From: Desulfobacterales bacterium
GTDB taxonomy: Bacteria > Desulfobacterota > Desulfobacteria > Desulfobacterales > JAHEIW01
Reading direction: 5' to 3'
NCBI GenBank assembly: GCA_030066985.1
Contig: JASJAN010000011.1
Coordinates: forward strand, 1-64,000
DNA: 64,000 nt
A program made the position numbers and the translations under genes. Within the stretch, counting starts at the first letter, position 1, and each line of letters starts with the position of its first letter. Positions 53,535-62,267 of this stretch are shown here, one piece after another. The notes under the pieces were generated by a model. That model was given only the letters and a program-made list of their open reading frames with translations. It was not told the origin of the DNA and searched no databases.

Positions 53535-54302
53535 ATGAATTTGTATTACGCTGATGGTGATCGGCAGGTCGGACCGATTGGCAAAACTGAGCTGCAGTCC
53601 CTGATCAGAACCAAAAAAATAGATGCCAATACCCTTGTCTGGCAGCCCGGCATGACGGAGTGGCAAGCCTTGGGTATTTTTGTGCGCCGTAAAACCCAAG
53701 GTGAGGCCGCAACGAGGGAACCGGCGCCGCCGGCCCAACAATCATTGTGTTCTGAATGCGGTCAAGCGTTTGCCGAAGATGACATGATCCGGTTTTCAGA
53801 TGTCTGGGTGTGCTCTGGCTGTAAACCGATTATTGTTCAAAAGATCAAAGAGGGTGTCGCCATTTCCGGTGCTATGGATTATGCCGGGTTTTGGCTCCGT
53901 TTTGGGGCCTGGTTTATTGATTATATCATCTTGGGCATTATCAGCATGGTAATTTATCTTCCGATAACCCTATTGGGTGCCTTTTCTTTTGATCAACCGG
54001 CTGTATTCGTCACCTTTCAAGTCATTTCAACAATTCTCAATTTTGTCCTCCCGGCTGCCTATGAGATTTGGTTTGTGGGCAAATATGGTGCGACACCGGG
54101 GAAAATGGCCTGTAAAATAAAAGTGGTCACCGCCGACGGACAGATGATCAGTTATGGCAGATCTGTCGGCAGACATTTTGCTAAATATATCAGCGGGTTG
54201 ATTCTTGGAATCGGCTATATCATGGCCGGGTTTGATGACCAAAAGCGCTCGCTGCATGACCGAATATGTGACACCCGTGTGATCAAGTCAGGGGAGATAT
54301 AG
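53535..54302 (+). CDS. GYF-like domain, zinc ribbon and RDD membrane protein
   Basis: Residues 1-50 form a GYF_2-type domain (YYADGDRQVGPIGKTELQSL, VWQPGMTEWQAL). A zinc motif follows (CSECGQAF, then CSGCK at about 97). From about 115 the protein is an RDD membrane domain with three to four helices (AGFWLRFGAWFIDYIILG, RSVGRHFAKYISGLILGIGY, DDQKRSLHDRICDTRVI). RDD domains are found with transport and membrane-stress proteins, and their role is not settled. CGGAG precedes the ATG. It is the first gene of the long run of membrane genes to the window end. Confidence 0.85.
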   Translation: MNLYYADGDRQVGPIGKTELQSLIRTKKIDANTLVWQPGMTEWQALGIFVRRKTQGEAATREPAPPAQQSLCSECGQAFAEDDMIRFSDVWVCSGCKPIIVQKIKEGVAISGAMDYAGFWLRFGAWFIDYIILGIISMVIYLPITLLGAFSFDQPAVFVTFQVISTILNFVLPAAYEIWFVGKYGATPGKMACKIKVVTADGQMISYGRSVGRHFAKYISGLILGIGYIMAGFDDQKRSLHDRICDTRVIKSGEI

Positions 54303-54308
54303 GCGCAC

Positions 54309-54440
54309 TATGGAGTGTTGGCGTAATGGAGTAGTGGATTAATGGATTTTTGAAAATTCAGGTTTTCCCAATACTCCAGCACTCCAGTCCGGCCTTCGTA
54401 GCCGAGGCTACTTCGGCGGAGTAGGCTACTCCATTACTCC
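54309..54440. repeat. CTCCAGTACTCCA-word inverted repeat, copy 2
   Basis: The left arm has TGGAGTGTTGGCGTAATGGAG words, and the right arm CAATACTCCAGCACTCCAG then CTACTCCATTACTCC. An inner GTAGCCGAGGCTAC hairpin (54399-54412) has been added relative to the copy at 9511-9607. It separates the GYF/RDD gene from the next gene. Confidence 0.75.
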
Positions 54441-54512
54441 GGTTGAATATGCCACGGGTTCTATAGTTTGAACTACCGTTGTTGACATAATTAGCAATTG
54501 AAGGAGCGATCC

Positions 54513-55076
54513 GTGATTGCCTGCACCCGGTGCAAAACACCACTTGATGCACAAGCCCTCAACACGTATGCGTTGAACTCGTGTAAGGCTTGCAATGAGT
54601 CCTTTCGAGCAGATGTTTATCCGGCATTATTTCGCAAGCTGCCTTCCGGCCAGGGCGGTGCGCCGCTGCAGGATGAAGAAGAAGCCAGTTGCTTTTATCA
54701 TCCGGCCAAAAAAGCGGCTGTGGCCTGTTCGGCCTGCGGTCGCTTCCTGTGCGCGTTGTGTGATGTTGACTTTAATGATCGGCACCTTTGTCCGGCGTGT
54801 CTCGAGACCGGTAAAACCAAACGCAAGATTAAAAATTTGGAGAATCATCGGGTATGTTATGACACGGTGGCATTATCGATTGCGCTGATTTCAACACTGT
54901 TTATATGGCCGACCATCCTTTCTGCACCGATCGTTATTTTTATGGTCATTCGATACTGGAACGCCCCCAGCAGCATTATCCCCCGCACAAAAATTCGTTT
55001 TGTCATGGCATTTTTGATTGCCGGGTTGCAACTGGCAGGGTGGCTTCTGTTTTTCGGCGGATTGATGGCCGCCTAA
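54513..55076 (+). CDS. Zinc-ribbon and B-box-like membrane protein
   Basis: The 187-residue protein begins with a zinc ribbon (CTRCKTPL, CKACNESF), followed by a B-box-like motif (CFYHPAKKAAVACSACGRFL, CALC, CPACLE) and two transmembrane helices at the C-terminus (VALSIALISTLFIWPTILS and FVMAFLIAGLQLAGWLLFF). The GTG at 54513 is supported by AAGGAG six bases upstream. A similar zinc motif recurs in the protein at 56326. The zinc parts are probably cytoplasmic and may bind partner proteins. Confidence 0.75.
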   Translation: MIACTRCKTPLDAQALNTYALNSCKACNESFRADVYPALFRKLPSGQGGAPLQDEEEASCFYHPAKKAAVACSACGRFLCALCDVDFNDRHLCPACLETGKTKRKIKNLENHRVCYDTVALSIALISTLFIWPTILSAPIVIFMVIRYWNAPSSIIPRTKIRFVMAFLIAGLQLAGWLLFFGGLMAA

Positions 55077-55110
55077 GCAAGCGGTTATTTTAAATAAGAT
55101 GAATTATAGC

Positions 55111-55185
55111 CTTACGCAAAGACGCTAAAGCGTAAAGAAGATACACGCTTTTTTTTCTTTGTGGTCCAATTGGGCTTTGCGCGAA
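55111..55185. repeat. CGCAAAGACGCAAAG-word inverted repeat, copy 2 (diverged)
   Basis: CTTACGCAAAGACGCTAAAG then CGTAAAG forms the left side, and CTTTGTGGTCCAATTGGG then CTTTGCGCG the right side. The words and spacing follow the copy at 45661-45733, with more changes. Confidence 0.65.
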
Positions 55186-55264
55186 AATGATTAATTAAAC
55201 TCGGAACAAACCAATCTCTATATTAGCAATGACTGTATAAGAGATAGGTTGTGAATGGGAAAAA

Positions 55265-56326
55265 ATGGCTGTACCACCACCACCAACTTACCATCGACTG
55301 CCCGGCAAGAAAAAAGGCTTTGTTATGGGGCAGCACACCCTATGGCGGGGCAAAGATCACTTGCTTCAGATTTATGCGCGCTGGGGTTCTGAAGATTATA
55401 AACGCTATTACTTCAACGACATTCAAGCGATCATCACGCGCCGAACCGAAACCGGAAAAATTCAAAACTTTGTGATGGGTGCTTTGACAGGTCTTTTCGT
55501 TCTTCTGGCGGCGACTTCGGCAAGTGCCTGGATTCCTTTCAATGGCATTATAGCGTTCGTTATGCTCGTTATTTTGTTGGTCAATGCCATCAAAGGGCCC
55601 ACCTGTGAAACCCATCTGTTGACAGCTGTTCAAACTGAAAAACTACACTCGCTCAATCGTTTATCCACGGCGCAAGCGGTCATGAATCAGGTTAAACCGA
55701 TCATCGAACGTTTTCAGGGGCCTCTGCAGCATGAGACCCTTATCCAACAGAGTGCACAACTTTCAAACGCTGGGCAGCAGAGGCCTCCAACGCGTCTGGA
55801 GCAAAGAGCCTCGAAAGCCCGCAAAAACGAAAGCGGGCGGGTGCATCTGATGCTGTTCGTTCTGTTGAGTTTCCATGGCCTGATAGTGGCGGTCGGTTTT
55901 ATGCTAACGCATGTTGGTTTGACCTTTGTGGGAATCGCCGTAATGCTAATGATGGGAATCTGCGTTGTCATCGCCTTGGTCAAACAGTATGAAAGCAACT
56001 TACAGCACCCCGTCCGCACGATGACATGGGCGGCATTGGGATATGTCTGTTTTTCGTTTATCAGCAGCTATATCATTAGTATGGGACTGGCTTTCAAGAA
56101 TCCCGACATTGTCCACAATCAATGGGAAATGATCAAATTGTTTTCCAAAATGACGCCTTGGGACAGCTCTTTGATGATGACCCTTAACATTATCGCTTTA
56201 AGCGGTGCGGTGGCCATCGGTATACCAGGACTTTGCTTATTACGAAAATCGCTGCGTGCCAATTTAACGGCTGCAGGCGATTCGGCCGCCCCAGTTGTTG
56301 ACGCTACACCCAAAAGGATTTCTTAA
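55265..56326 (+). CDS. Unrecognised five-helix membrane protein
   Basis: The 353-residue protein has a cytoplasmic PH-like N-terminal part (HTLWRGKDHLLQIYARWG, YKRYYFNDIQAIITRRTE), two helices (about 65-110), a soluble charged middle (about 115-190), and four helices in the C-terminal part (LFVLLSFHGLIVAVGFML, ISSYIISMGLAF and others). I do not recognise a named family. It overlaps the next gene by one base, so the two are translationally coupled. Its place in the run suggests a role with the MoxR-DUF58 genes. Confidence 0.7.
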   Translation: MAVPPPPTYHRLPGKKKGFVMGQHTLWRGKDHLLQIYARWGSEDYKRYYFNDIQAIITRRTETGKIQNFVMGALTGLFVLLAATSASAWIPFNGIIAFVMLVILLVNAIKGPTCETHLLTAVQTEKLHSLNRLSTAQAVMNQVKPIIERFQGPLQHETLIQQSAQLSNAGQQRPPTRLEQRASKARKNESGRVHLMLFVLLSFHGLIVAVGFMLTHVGLTFVGIAVMLMMGICVVIALVKQYESNLQHPVRTMTWAALGYVCFSFISSYIISMGLAFKNPDIVHNQWEMIKLFSKMTPWDSSLMMTLNIIALSGAVAIGIPGLCLLRKSLRANLTAAGDSAAPVVDATPKRIS

Positions 56327-56646
56327 TGGAAGATTTACTGCACCAACGCTGCTTCAATCATATGTTGCGGGAAGCCGTTGCTCGTTGTCCCCAATGCCAG
56401 CGTTATTTTTGCCGTGAATGCGTGACAGAACATGATGATCAGGTATTGTGCGCCACTTGCTTGAGCACAGATGCCGATGCCAAAAGTTCAGATCAAAGCC
56501 GCTTTGGCAGTATGATGCGTTTGATGCAGTTTTTAATCGGAACAACAGTGCTGTGGGTGTTTTTTTATTACCTTGGACAAATTTTACTTTCTCTTCCCTC
56601 AGCGTTTCACGAAGGGACCTTATGGGAAAAGGGGTGGTGGGATTAG
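56326..56646 (+). CDS. Small B-box zinc-finger membrane protein
   Basis: The 106-residue protein has an N-terminal B-box-like motif (CFNHMLREAVARCPQCQRYF, CREC, CATCL), a polar linker, and one transmembrane helix (FLIGTTVLWVFFYYLGQIL). The zinc part resembles the second motif of the protein at 54513. The ATG shares its A with the preceding stop. The next gene starts two bases after its stop. Confidence 0.75.
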   Translation: MEDLLHQRCFNHMLREAVARCPQCQRYFCRECVTEHDDQVLCATCLSTDADAKSSDQSRFGSMMRLMQFLIGTTVLWVFFYYLGQILLSLPSAFHEGTLWEKGWWD

Positions 56647-56648
56647 CT

Positions 56649-58289
56649 ATGAAGCCCAGGGTCAAAGAACATCGCCGAAGTGCGATTCTGCTTGTGGAAG
56701 AAGCCGTCCATCTCTTGCGAAAAGCGCCCTTGTCTTTACTCTCTGCTTACGCCATCGGAACACTGCCATTTGTATTGGCGCTATTTTATTATTGGGCCGA
56801 TATGAGCCGCAGTGCTGATGCCCACCAATATCATGCGGTGGCCTCTCTGGGGATGGCGCTTCTCTATATATGGATGAAATGCTGGCATGTGGTTTTTGCC
56901 GCACGAATAAAAAAGACATTGAGCGGCGAACCACCACAAAAATGGTCTCAGCAACGCGTCCTGTCGCTGGTAACAACCCAAACGCTGATTCACGCGACAG
57001 CTTTTATTGTGTTGCCGCTGGCCGCTGTGGTCGCTTTGCCGTTTGGCTGGTGCTATGCGTTTTATCAAAACGTGACCGTCGAAGCGGCAAACGAGGAGTA
57101 TAAACCAAAAGCGCTATGCCAAAAGGCCTGGTCGCAAGCCAAATTGTGGCCGCGGCAGAACCATATATTGATGTCCATTTTCTTCGTCTTTGGTATCGTC
57201 GTTTTACTAAATGTCGCCAGTGCCATTTACATGGTGCCACATCTGGTCAAAAAATATCTTGGAATCGAATCCTTGTTTACGCTCAGCGGATTTCACGTGA
57301 TCAATACCACTTTCTGGGTGGTGACAATCGGCATATCCTATTTATGTCTGAATCCGTTAGTTAAAACTGTTTACGCCTTGCGATGTTTTTATGGGACCGC
57401 TATTCATTCCGGTGATGATTTAAAATTGGGATTAAAGGCATTGGTGATCGGGCGGTCGCTGGCCATCATCGGCTTGATTGTGCTTGGACTGTTGATTGCC
57501 AGCCCTTCACGCGCTGTAACCGACGCGCAGCAGAAAGTCGCGCCAGCGGCTTTGGATCGTTCGATAGATGAAGTCATGCAGCAGCGGGAATTCATGTGGC
57601 GGATGCCCAGAGACGTGCAGGCTGAAGATCAAACAGAGCCTCAAGGCCCCATTGCTGCTGTGGTGACCTGGATTGTTGACAAGATCAGTGAAGGCTTCGA
57701 CACTGTCATCAATTGGATCGACCAATTAATTGACTGGCTGCTGGCGTTGTTTCCGACCAGTGAGCGCGAGAAAAATGCGGCGGATGTAAATTGGGTCTCC
57801 CTGGTACAGTTTGGTGTTATCGCTTTAATAATCGGTTTAGTGATCGTTCTGGCCTATGTTGTGTGGCGCACTTTGAGCCGACGCCAGGTCGCCAAAGCCG
57901 AAATTGCAGCGGCGCCCGTGGAGACCATGCCGGATCTTGAAGACGAAGATACCACCGCCGATGACCTGCCGGTAAACCGCTGGCTAGATTTGGCACGCGA
58001 ATTAGCCGTCAAAGGATCCCTGCGCTTGGCCTTGCGGGCCTTTTATTTGGCATCCCTGGCCGGTCTGGCTGAGCATGAGTTGATTACGATCGAAAAGTAT
58101 AAGTCCAATCGCGAATATGAAACCGAGCTGCACCGCAGGGCTCACCAGAAACATAATTTGTTAACCGATTTTAGGCAAAGCAGAGAAATTTTTGATCGCG
58201 TCTGGTATGGGCTGCGGTCGATCAAAGAATCTGAATTGGAGAATTTTGCTGCACTTCAAAAAAGGATGATTACCCTTGCCCAAGGCTAA
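56649..58289 (+). CDS. Multi-helix membrane protein with C-terminal DUF4129
   Basis: From the ATG at 56649 the protein has about seven transmembrane helices (LLSAYAIGTLPFVLALFYYW, TLIHATAFIVLPLAAVVALPF and others), an extracytoplasmic linker (about 300-390) with an amphipathic stretch (WIVDKISEGFDTVINWIDQL), a last helix (about 395-415), and a C-terminal DUF4129 domain (WLDLARELAVKGSLRLALRA to the end). DUF4129 proteins nearly always occur with MoxR and DUF58 genes. An alternative start at 56622 would overlap the gene before it. It overlaps the DUF4350 gene by 14 bases. Confidence 0.83.
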   Translation: MKPRVKEHRRSAILLVEEAVHLLRKAPLSLLSAYAIGTLPFVLALFYYWADMSRSADAHQYHAVASLGMALLYIWMKCWHVVFAARIKKTLSGEPPQKWSQQRVLSLVTTQTLIHATAFIVLPLAAVVALPFGWCYAFYQNVTVEAANEEYKPKALCQKAWSQAKLWPRQNHILMSIFFVFGIVVLLNVASAIYMVPHLVKKYLGIESLFTLSGFHVINTTFWVVTIGISYLCLNPLVKTVYALRCFYGTAIHSGDDLKLGLKALVIGRSLAIIGLIVLGLLIASPSRAVTDAQQKVAPAALDRSIDEVMQQREFMWRMPRDVQAEDQTEPQGPIAAVVTWIVDKISEGFDTVINWIDQLIDWLLALFPTSEREKNAADVNWVSLVQFGVIALIIGLVIVLAYVVWRTLSRRQVAKAEIAAAPVETMPDLEDEDTTADDLPVNRWLDLARELAVKGSLRLALRAFYLASLAGLAEHELITIEKYKSNREYETELHRRAHQKHNLLTDFRQSREIFDRVWYGLRSIKESELENFAALQKRMITLAQG

Positions 58290-59586
58290 TGCCATACGCA
58301 CCATTATTTTTGTCGTCATTATTACCGGCTTTTTGCTCGGGGTGGTTAAACTGTTTCTGCTGCGCTTTGAAGCCGGAGACATTTATCCGCCTTACTCAAC
58401 GTTGCGCAGCGATCCAGTAGGAAGCCGGGCGTTTTATCGCAGTTTAGAAAATTTGAGAAACATTTCAGTGCAGCGCAACTACCAGACATTGGCAAACTTG
58501 GAATTTGAGCAACCCAGCACCTTTTTTTTTATTGGTGCATCGGTATTCAATTCTGAATCCGTGGCTGAAGAATGGGTTGACGTTATTGAGCGTTTAACCA
58601 CCAGCGGTGGCCGGCTGGTCCTCTCATTTATACCGGTTGAGAAAAAACCGGCAAAATGGCGCATATCATCATGCTCGGCTAACCGTACCGACCCATCTCC
58701 AGATCAAAACGACGGTCAAACAGATGAATCCGCTGACACTCAAGCGGACGCCGACACGGGGGAGGCCCCATCCGATAGTACTTCCCAGCAGCCCATCTCA
58801 TCAACAGAAACCCAATGTGTTGACCTGAGAGACAAATGGGGGCTCCTGTTGGCATTTGCTGATACCCCGGCGACCACGGCTGTCAAAACTATTACTGACG
58901 AACCGTTGGCAGGTACAGAAAATTTGCCGCAGCGCATTTCCTGGCACACAGCCGTTTATTTTGATGATTTGGATGATAGCTGGCGCGTTATTTATTCCGC
59001 AGAGGGCCGACCGGTTATCGTAGAAAGATCCTATGGCAATGGCAGCCTGGTGCTTTTGGCGGATACCTTTTTCATCAGTAATGAAGCTTTACGATCCGAG
59101 CGGTATCCGGAATTGTTGGCTTGGACAGTTGGACCCAATACACGGCTAATTTTCGATGAAACGCATCTGGACATTCGTAAGCAACCGGGCGTGTTAAGCC
59201 TGATTAAGAAGCATCGTTTCCACTGGTTTATATGTGCCATTGCTGTTTTGGCCGTTTTGTTCGTCTGGAAAAATTCGGCCTATTTTGTACCGCCTCCCAA
59301 AAATCGCCACGACCCTACAGGCCAAGGCGTTTACTCCAGCCGCGACTCCACCCAGGGACTTATTAGCCTGTTGCGCCGCAATATTCCCGCACAGCAATTG
59401 CTACAGACCTGTGCGTATGAATGGAGACGTGCTTTCCAGCGAAACCTGCACTTTGGGAGTGACCCCAGCGATTCGACCAACAGCGTTTTTGAGAAAATGA
59501 AAGCCTATAGACCACCATCCAATGATCCGGTTGTCGGCTATCGGCAGATCTGCAAAATTATTTCAAAAGGAAGACACAATGAATGA
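58276..59586 (+). CDS. DUF4350-domain membrane protein
   Basis: The 436-residue protein has an N-terminal transmembrane helix (IRTIIFVVIITGFLLGVVKL), a DUF4350 part with YPPYSTLRSDPVGSRAFYRS and the later GNGSLVLLADTFFISNEALR, and a second helix (HRFHWFICAIAVLAVLFVW). A low-complexity acidic insertion (DQNDGQTDESADTQADADTG) lies at about 135-165. The family resembles the periplasmic GATase-like domain found with MoxR genes. It starts with TTG inside the end of the DUF4129 gene and overlaps moxR by eight bases, so translation of all three is coupled. Confidence 0.83.
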   Translation: MPKANAIRTIIFVVIITGFLLGVVKLFLLRFEAGDIYPPYSTLRSDPVGSRAFYRSLENLRNISVQRNYQTLANLEFEQPSTFFFIGASVFNSESVAEEWVDVIERLTTSGGRLVLSFIPVEKKPAKWRISSCSANRTDPSPDQNDGQTDESADTQADADTGEAPSDSTSQQPISSTETQCVDLRDKWGLLLAFADTPATTAVKTITDEPLAGTENLPQRISWHTAVYFDDLDDSWRVIYSAEGRPVIVERSYGNGSLVLLADTFFISNEALRSERYPELLAWTVGPNTRLIFDETHLDIRKQPGVLSLIKKHRFHWFICAIAVLAVLFVWKNSAYFVPPPKNRHDPTGQGVYSSRDSTQGLISLLRRNIPAQQLLQTCAYEWRRAFQRNLHFGSDPSDSTNSVFEKMKAYRPPSNDPVVGYRQICKIISKGRHNE

Positions 59587-60544
59587 GAATACCGAAATTT
59601 TGAAAAAGGCTTTGTTGCGAACCAAACAGGAAGTGGCCAAGGTGATCATCGGCTATGACCATGTGGTTGATCTGGCATTAATTGCCATTTTTACCGGTAC
59701 CCACGCACTGATTGAAGGCGTGCCGGGCATTGCCAAAACACTGCTGGTCAGAACCCTTGCGCATGTGATGCGCTCCGATTTTGCGCGGATTCAATTTACA
59801 CCCGATCTGATGCCAACCGATATTACCGGAACGCAAGTATTTAATCTGCAGACCAATGAATTTACGTTGGTTAAAGGCCCGGTATTTTGCACTTTCCTGC
59901 TGGCCGATGAAATCAACCGAGCGCCTGCCAAAACCCAATCGGCTCTGCTGCAGGCCATGCAAGAGCGCACAGTCACCATCGACCGCGACACGCATTCGTT
60001 ATCGCCAAATTTCACGGTATTTGCCACTCAAAATCCGATTGAATATGAAGGCACTTATCCGTTGCCCGAGGCGCAGAAAGATCGGTTTATGCTTAAGATT
60101 AACATGGACCCGCCGAGCAAAGCGGATGAACTCGTTTTGGCTCAGCGTATGCTGGGAAAGGATGCACCCGAAGACACGCTGGCCAGCGGGGCAGTTCAGC
60201 AGATCATAACGGAAGAACTCATCGGCAAGCTGCGGGCGGCGATGGCTGGAATTCTGGTGCAGGAAGACCTGGTTGCTTATGTCGTCGACATCGTCCGTAA
60301 ATCACGTTCGCATCAAAGCATTCTTGTCGGTGCCGGGCCGCGGGCCACGCAGGCGCTTTTACTTTCCAGTCGTGCGTTTGCGGCCATAAGCGGCCGTGAT
60401 TTTGTGACACCTGATGATATCAAGCAGATGGCCTTTCCGGTTCTGGAACATCGCCTGATTCTGCGCCCCGAATATGAAATTGAAGGGCTAACGGTCAAAG
60501 AAGTGATTGAGAATATTTTAAAAGAAATTGCGGTACCGCGGTAG
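59579..60544 (+). CDS. MoxR-family AAA+ ATPase
   Basis: The 321-residue ATPase has Walker A in LIEGVPGIAKTLLVRTL, FTPDLMPTDITGTQVF, Walker B in LLADEINRAPAKTQSALLQA, the sensor-1 ATQNPIEYEGTYPLPEAQ and the C-terminal lid VGAGPRATQALLLSSRAFA. MoxR proteins act as chaperones that mature or insert partner proteins, often with DUF58. GGAAG precedes the ATG at 59579, which matches the family start. It sits between DUF4350 and DUF58 genes, as in many genomes (for example the Mycobacterium moxR2 locus). Confidence 0.93.
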   Translation: MNENTEILKKALLRTKQEVAKVIIGYDHVVDLALIAIFTGTHALIEGVPGIAKTLLVRTLAHVMRSDFARIQFTPDLMPTDITGTQVFNLQTNEFTLVKGPVFCTFLLADEINRAPAKTQSALLQAMQERTVTIDRDTHSLSPNFTVFATQNPIEYEGTYPLPEAQKDRFMLKINMDPPSKADELVLAQRMLGKDAPEDTLASGAVQQIITEELIGKLRAAMAGILVQEDLVAYVVDIVRKSRSHQSILVGAGPRATQALLLSSRAFAAISGRDFVTPDDIKQMAFPVLEHRLILRPEYEIEGLTVKEVIENILKEIAVPR

Positions 60545-60563
60545 CAACAGCGCTGCTGCGCGA

Positions 60564-60696
60564 TGCTGGCTGCTTGCGTCTGGCCTCTGGCTTCTGGCAT
60601 GACTGGGTGTCAGGTGTCAGGTTTCGGGTTTCAGAAAAATGAGGCCATGCGCAATCTGCTAATTATCATCAGGTTGGTAATCCTGACACCTGAAAT
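60564..60696. repeat. Mixed word-repeat element between moxR and the DUF58 gene
   Basis: GGCTGCTTGCGTCTGGCCTC and TGGCTTCTGGCAT are followed by GGTGTCAGGTGTCAGGTTTC and, after about 50 bases, the inverted word CCTGACACCTGAAA (60682-60695). Both words occur in the repeats at 34795 and 4486. It interrupts an otherwise tightly packed operon. Confidence 0.65.
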
Positions 60697-60762
60697 CTTG
60701 ATGAAAAAATTGACTTCGTTGTGCACGGATAAGAAAGATAGTTTAACTTCAATATTGAATAA

Positions 60763-62133
60763 ATGAAGATTGTACCCACATACCGGCTAATTCTGATGGT
60801 GGGGTTGATTTTGTTGCCCTGCACTTTGCTGGTCGCTTTACTGGCGCCGATGCGAAACCCAACCATTCTGGTGACGGTTGGCCTTATCGCAGGGGTTGTT
60901 GCAGACGCTTATCGCTCCAAGGACCGATTGCAAGGGATTCAGGTTATGTTGCCGGAAGTCGTTCGAATTTCAAGAGGCCGCGAGGGCAATTTTAACCTCC
61001 ATATCGAAAATGGGAACTCGACGATCAGGCGTATACGACTGGGCTTGTCTTTCCCGGAAGAAATCGACACCCCTACAGTCGAGCTGGCTGTCGAGTTGCC
61101 GTCGGATACCCAAACCTCAGTTATCGCTTGGTCTTTGACGGGTCTAAAGCAAGGACGCTTTCTGATGGATCGGTGTTATCTGGAAACGGTGTCGCCCTGG
61201 GGGTTGTGGGCTGTGCGATCGGCAGTTGCAGCCCGTATGGAGATTCGGGTGTATCCCAGCCTGTTTGATGAACATAAAAATTTAAGTGGACTTTTTTTGA
61301 ATAGGGGCCTGGGAATTCATGCCCAACGACAGGTCGGAAAGGGCCGGGATTTCGAACAGCTTAGAGAATACGTTCCCGGTGACAGTTTTGAAGATATCCA
61401 CTGGAAGACAACCGCCAAGCGTGGCATACCGATTACCAAAGTCTATCAGATCGAAAGAACCCAGCAAATATATGTGATCATTGATGCATCGCGCTTAAGC
61501 GCTCGATCTTCAGCGACAAAGAAGTTGGCAAGCAACAGAGAAGATCGTAACACTGCCAACGATATGGTCCCCATACTGCAGCGTTTTATTACAGCGGCCC
61601 TCATTATGGCATTGGCTGCAGAGCGACAAGGCGATTTGTTCGGCCTTTTGACCTTTGACGACAAGGTGCGCTCTTTTTTAAAGGCCAAAATGGGTAAATC
61701 CCATTTCAATGTCTGTCGGGATTCACTCTATATGCTGCAGCCGCAAAATGTATCCCCTGATTTTGCTGAGCTGTTTACCTTTATCGGCACCAAAATTCGT
61801 CGCCGCGCCCTGATGGTTTTTCTCACTCATCTGGATGATCCGATCCTGGCAGACAGTTTTACACGTCACATCGATATCATTGCCAGACATCATGTGGTCC
61901 TGGTCAATATGATCAAACCATTGACCGCCAAGCCGCTGTTTACTTCGGAATCCGTTTCATCGGTCAACGATATTTATACCGACCTGGGTGGACATATGCT
62001 CTGGCGGCGGCTGCGCGAAACCCAAAAGATTTTGCAAAAACGTGGTGTCGGTTTTGCAATGCTTGAAAATGAAAACCTATGTACGGATTTAGTGGGGCAG
62101 TATTTGTCATTGAAAAGAAGACAAGTTCTTTAG
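60763..62133 (+). CDS. DUF58-family membrane-anchored protein
   Basis: The 456-residue protein has two N-terminal transmembrane helices (YRLILMVGLILLPCTLLVAL, ILVTVGLIAGVVADAY) and the DUF58 core GKGRDFEQLREYVPGDSFED followed by IHWKTTAKRGIPITKVYQIE. It continues with a von Willebrand A-like part beginning YVIIDASRLSA, in which the usual metal site is only partly kept. DUF58 proteins pair with MoxR ATPases and are probably their clients or partners. The ATG lies 22 bases after the nearest repeat-derived sequence and lacks a strong ribosome site. Confidence 0.87.
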   Translation: MKIVPTYRLILMVGLILLPCTLLVALLAPMRNPTILVTVGLIAGVVADAYRSKDRLQGIQVMLPEVVRISRGREGNFNLHIENGNSTIRRIRLGLSFPEEIDTPTVELAVELPSDTQTSVIAWSLTGLKQGRFLMDRCYLETVSPWGLWAVRSAVAARMEIRVYPSLFDEHKNLSGLFLNRGLGIHAQRQVGKGRDFEQLREYVPGDSFEDIHWKTTAKRGIPITKVYQIERTQQIYVIIDASRLSARSSATKKLASNREDRNTANDMVPILQRFITAALIMALAAERQGDLFGLLTFDDKVRSFLKAKMGKSHFNVCRDSLYMLQPQNVSPDFAELFTFIGTKIRRRALMVFLTHLDDPILADSFTRHIDIIARHHVVLVNMIKPLTAKPLFTSESVSSVNDIYTDLGGHMLWRRLRETQKILQKRGVGFAMLENENLCTDLVGQYLSLKRRQVL

Positions 62134-62264
62134 AAAGTGACTAAAGTGAGAAGTAATCTAAAGTGGCTAAAGTTAATGTATTCTATCTGTTTCTATAAAA
62201 GATGGCGGAAAGTGACACCGCAACGTTAGGCACTTTTAATTTTAGTGCACTTTAGGCAATTTAA
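62134..62264. repeat. CTAAAGTGGCTAAAGT-word inverted repeat
   Basis: The left part repeats AAAGTGACTAAAGTGAGAAG and CTAAAGTGGCTAAAGT; the right part has the inverse (GGCACTTTTAATTTTAGTGC, ACTTTAGGC). It fills the whole gap between the DUF58 and SpoIIM genes and ends at the SpoIIM start. It has the same design as the other word repeats but its own sequence. Confidence 0.65.
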
Positions 62265-62267
62265 AAT

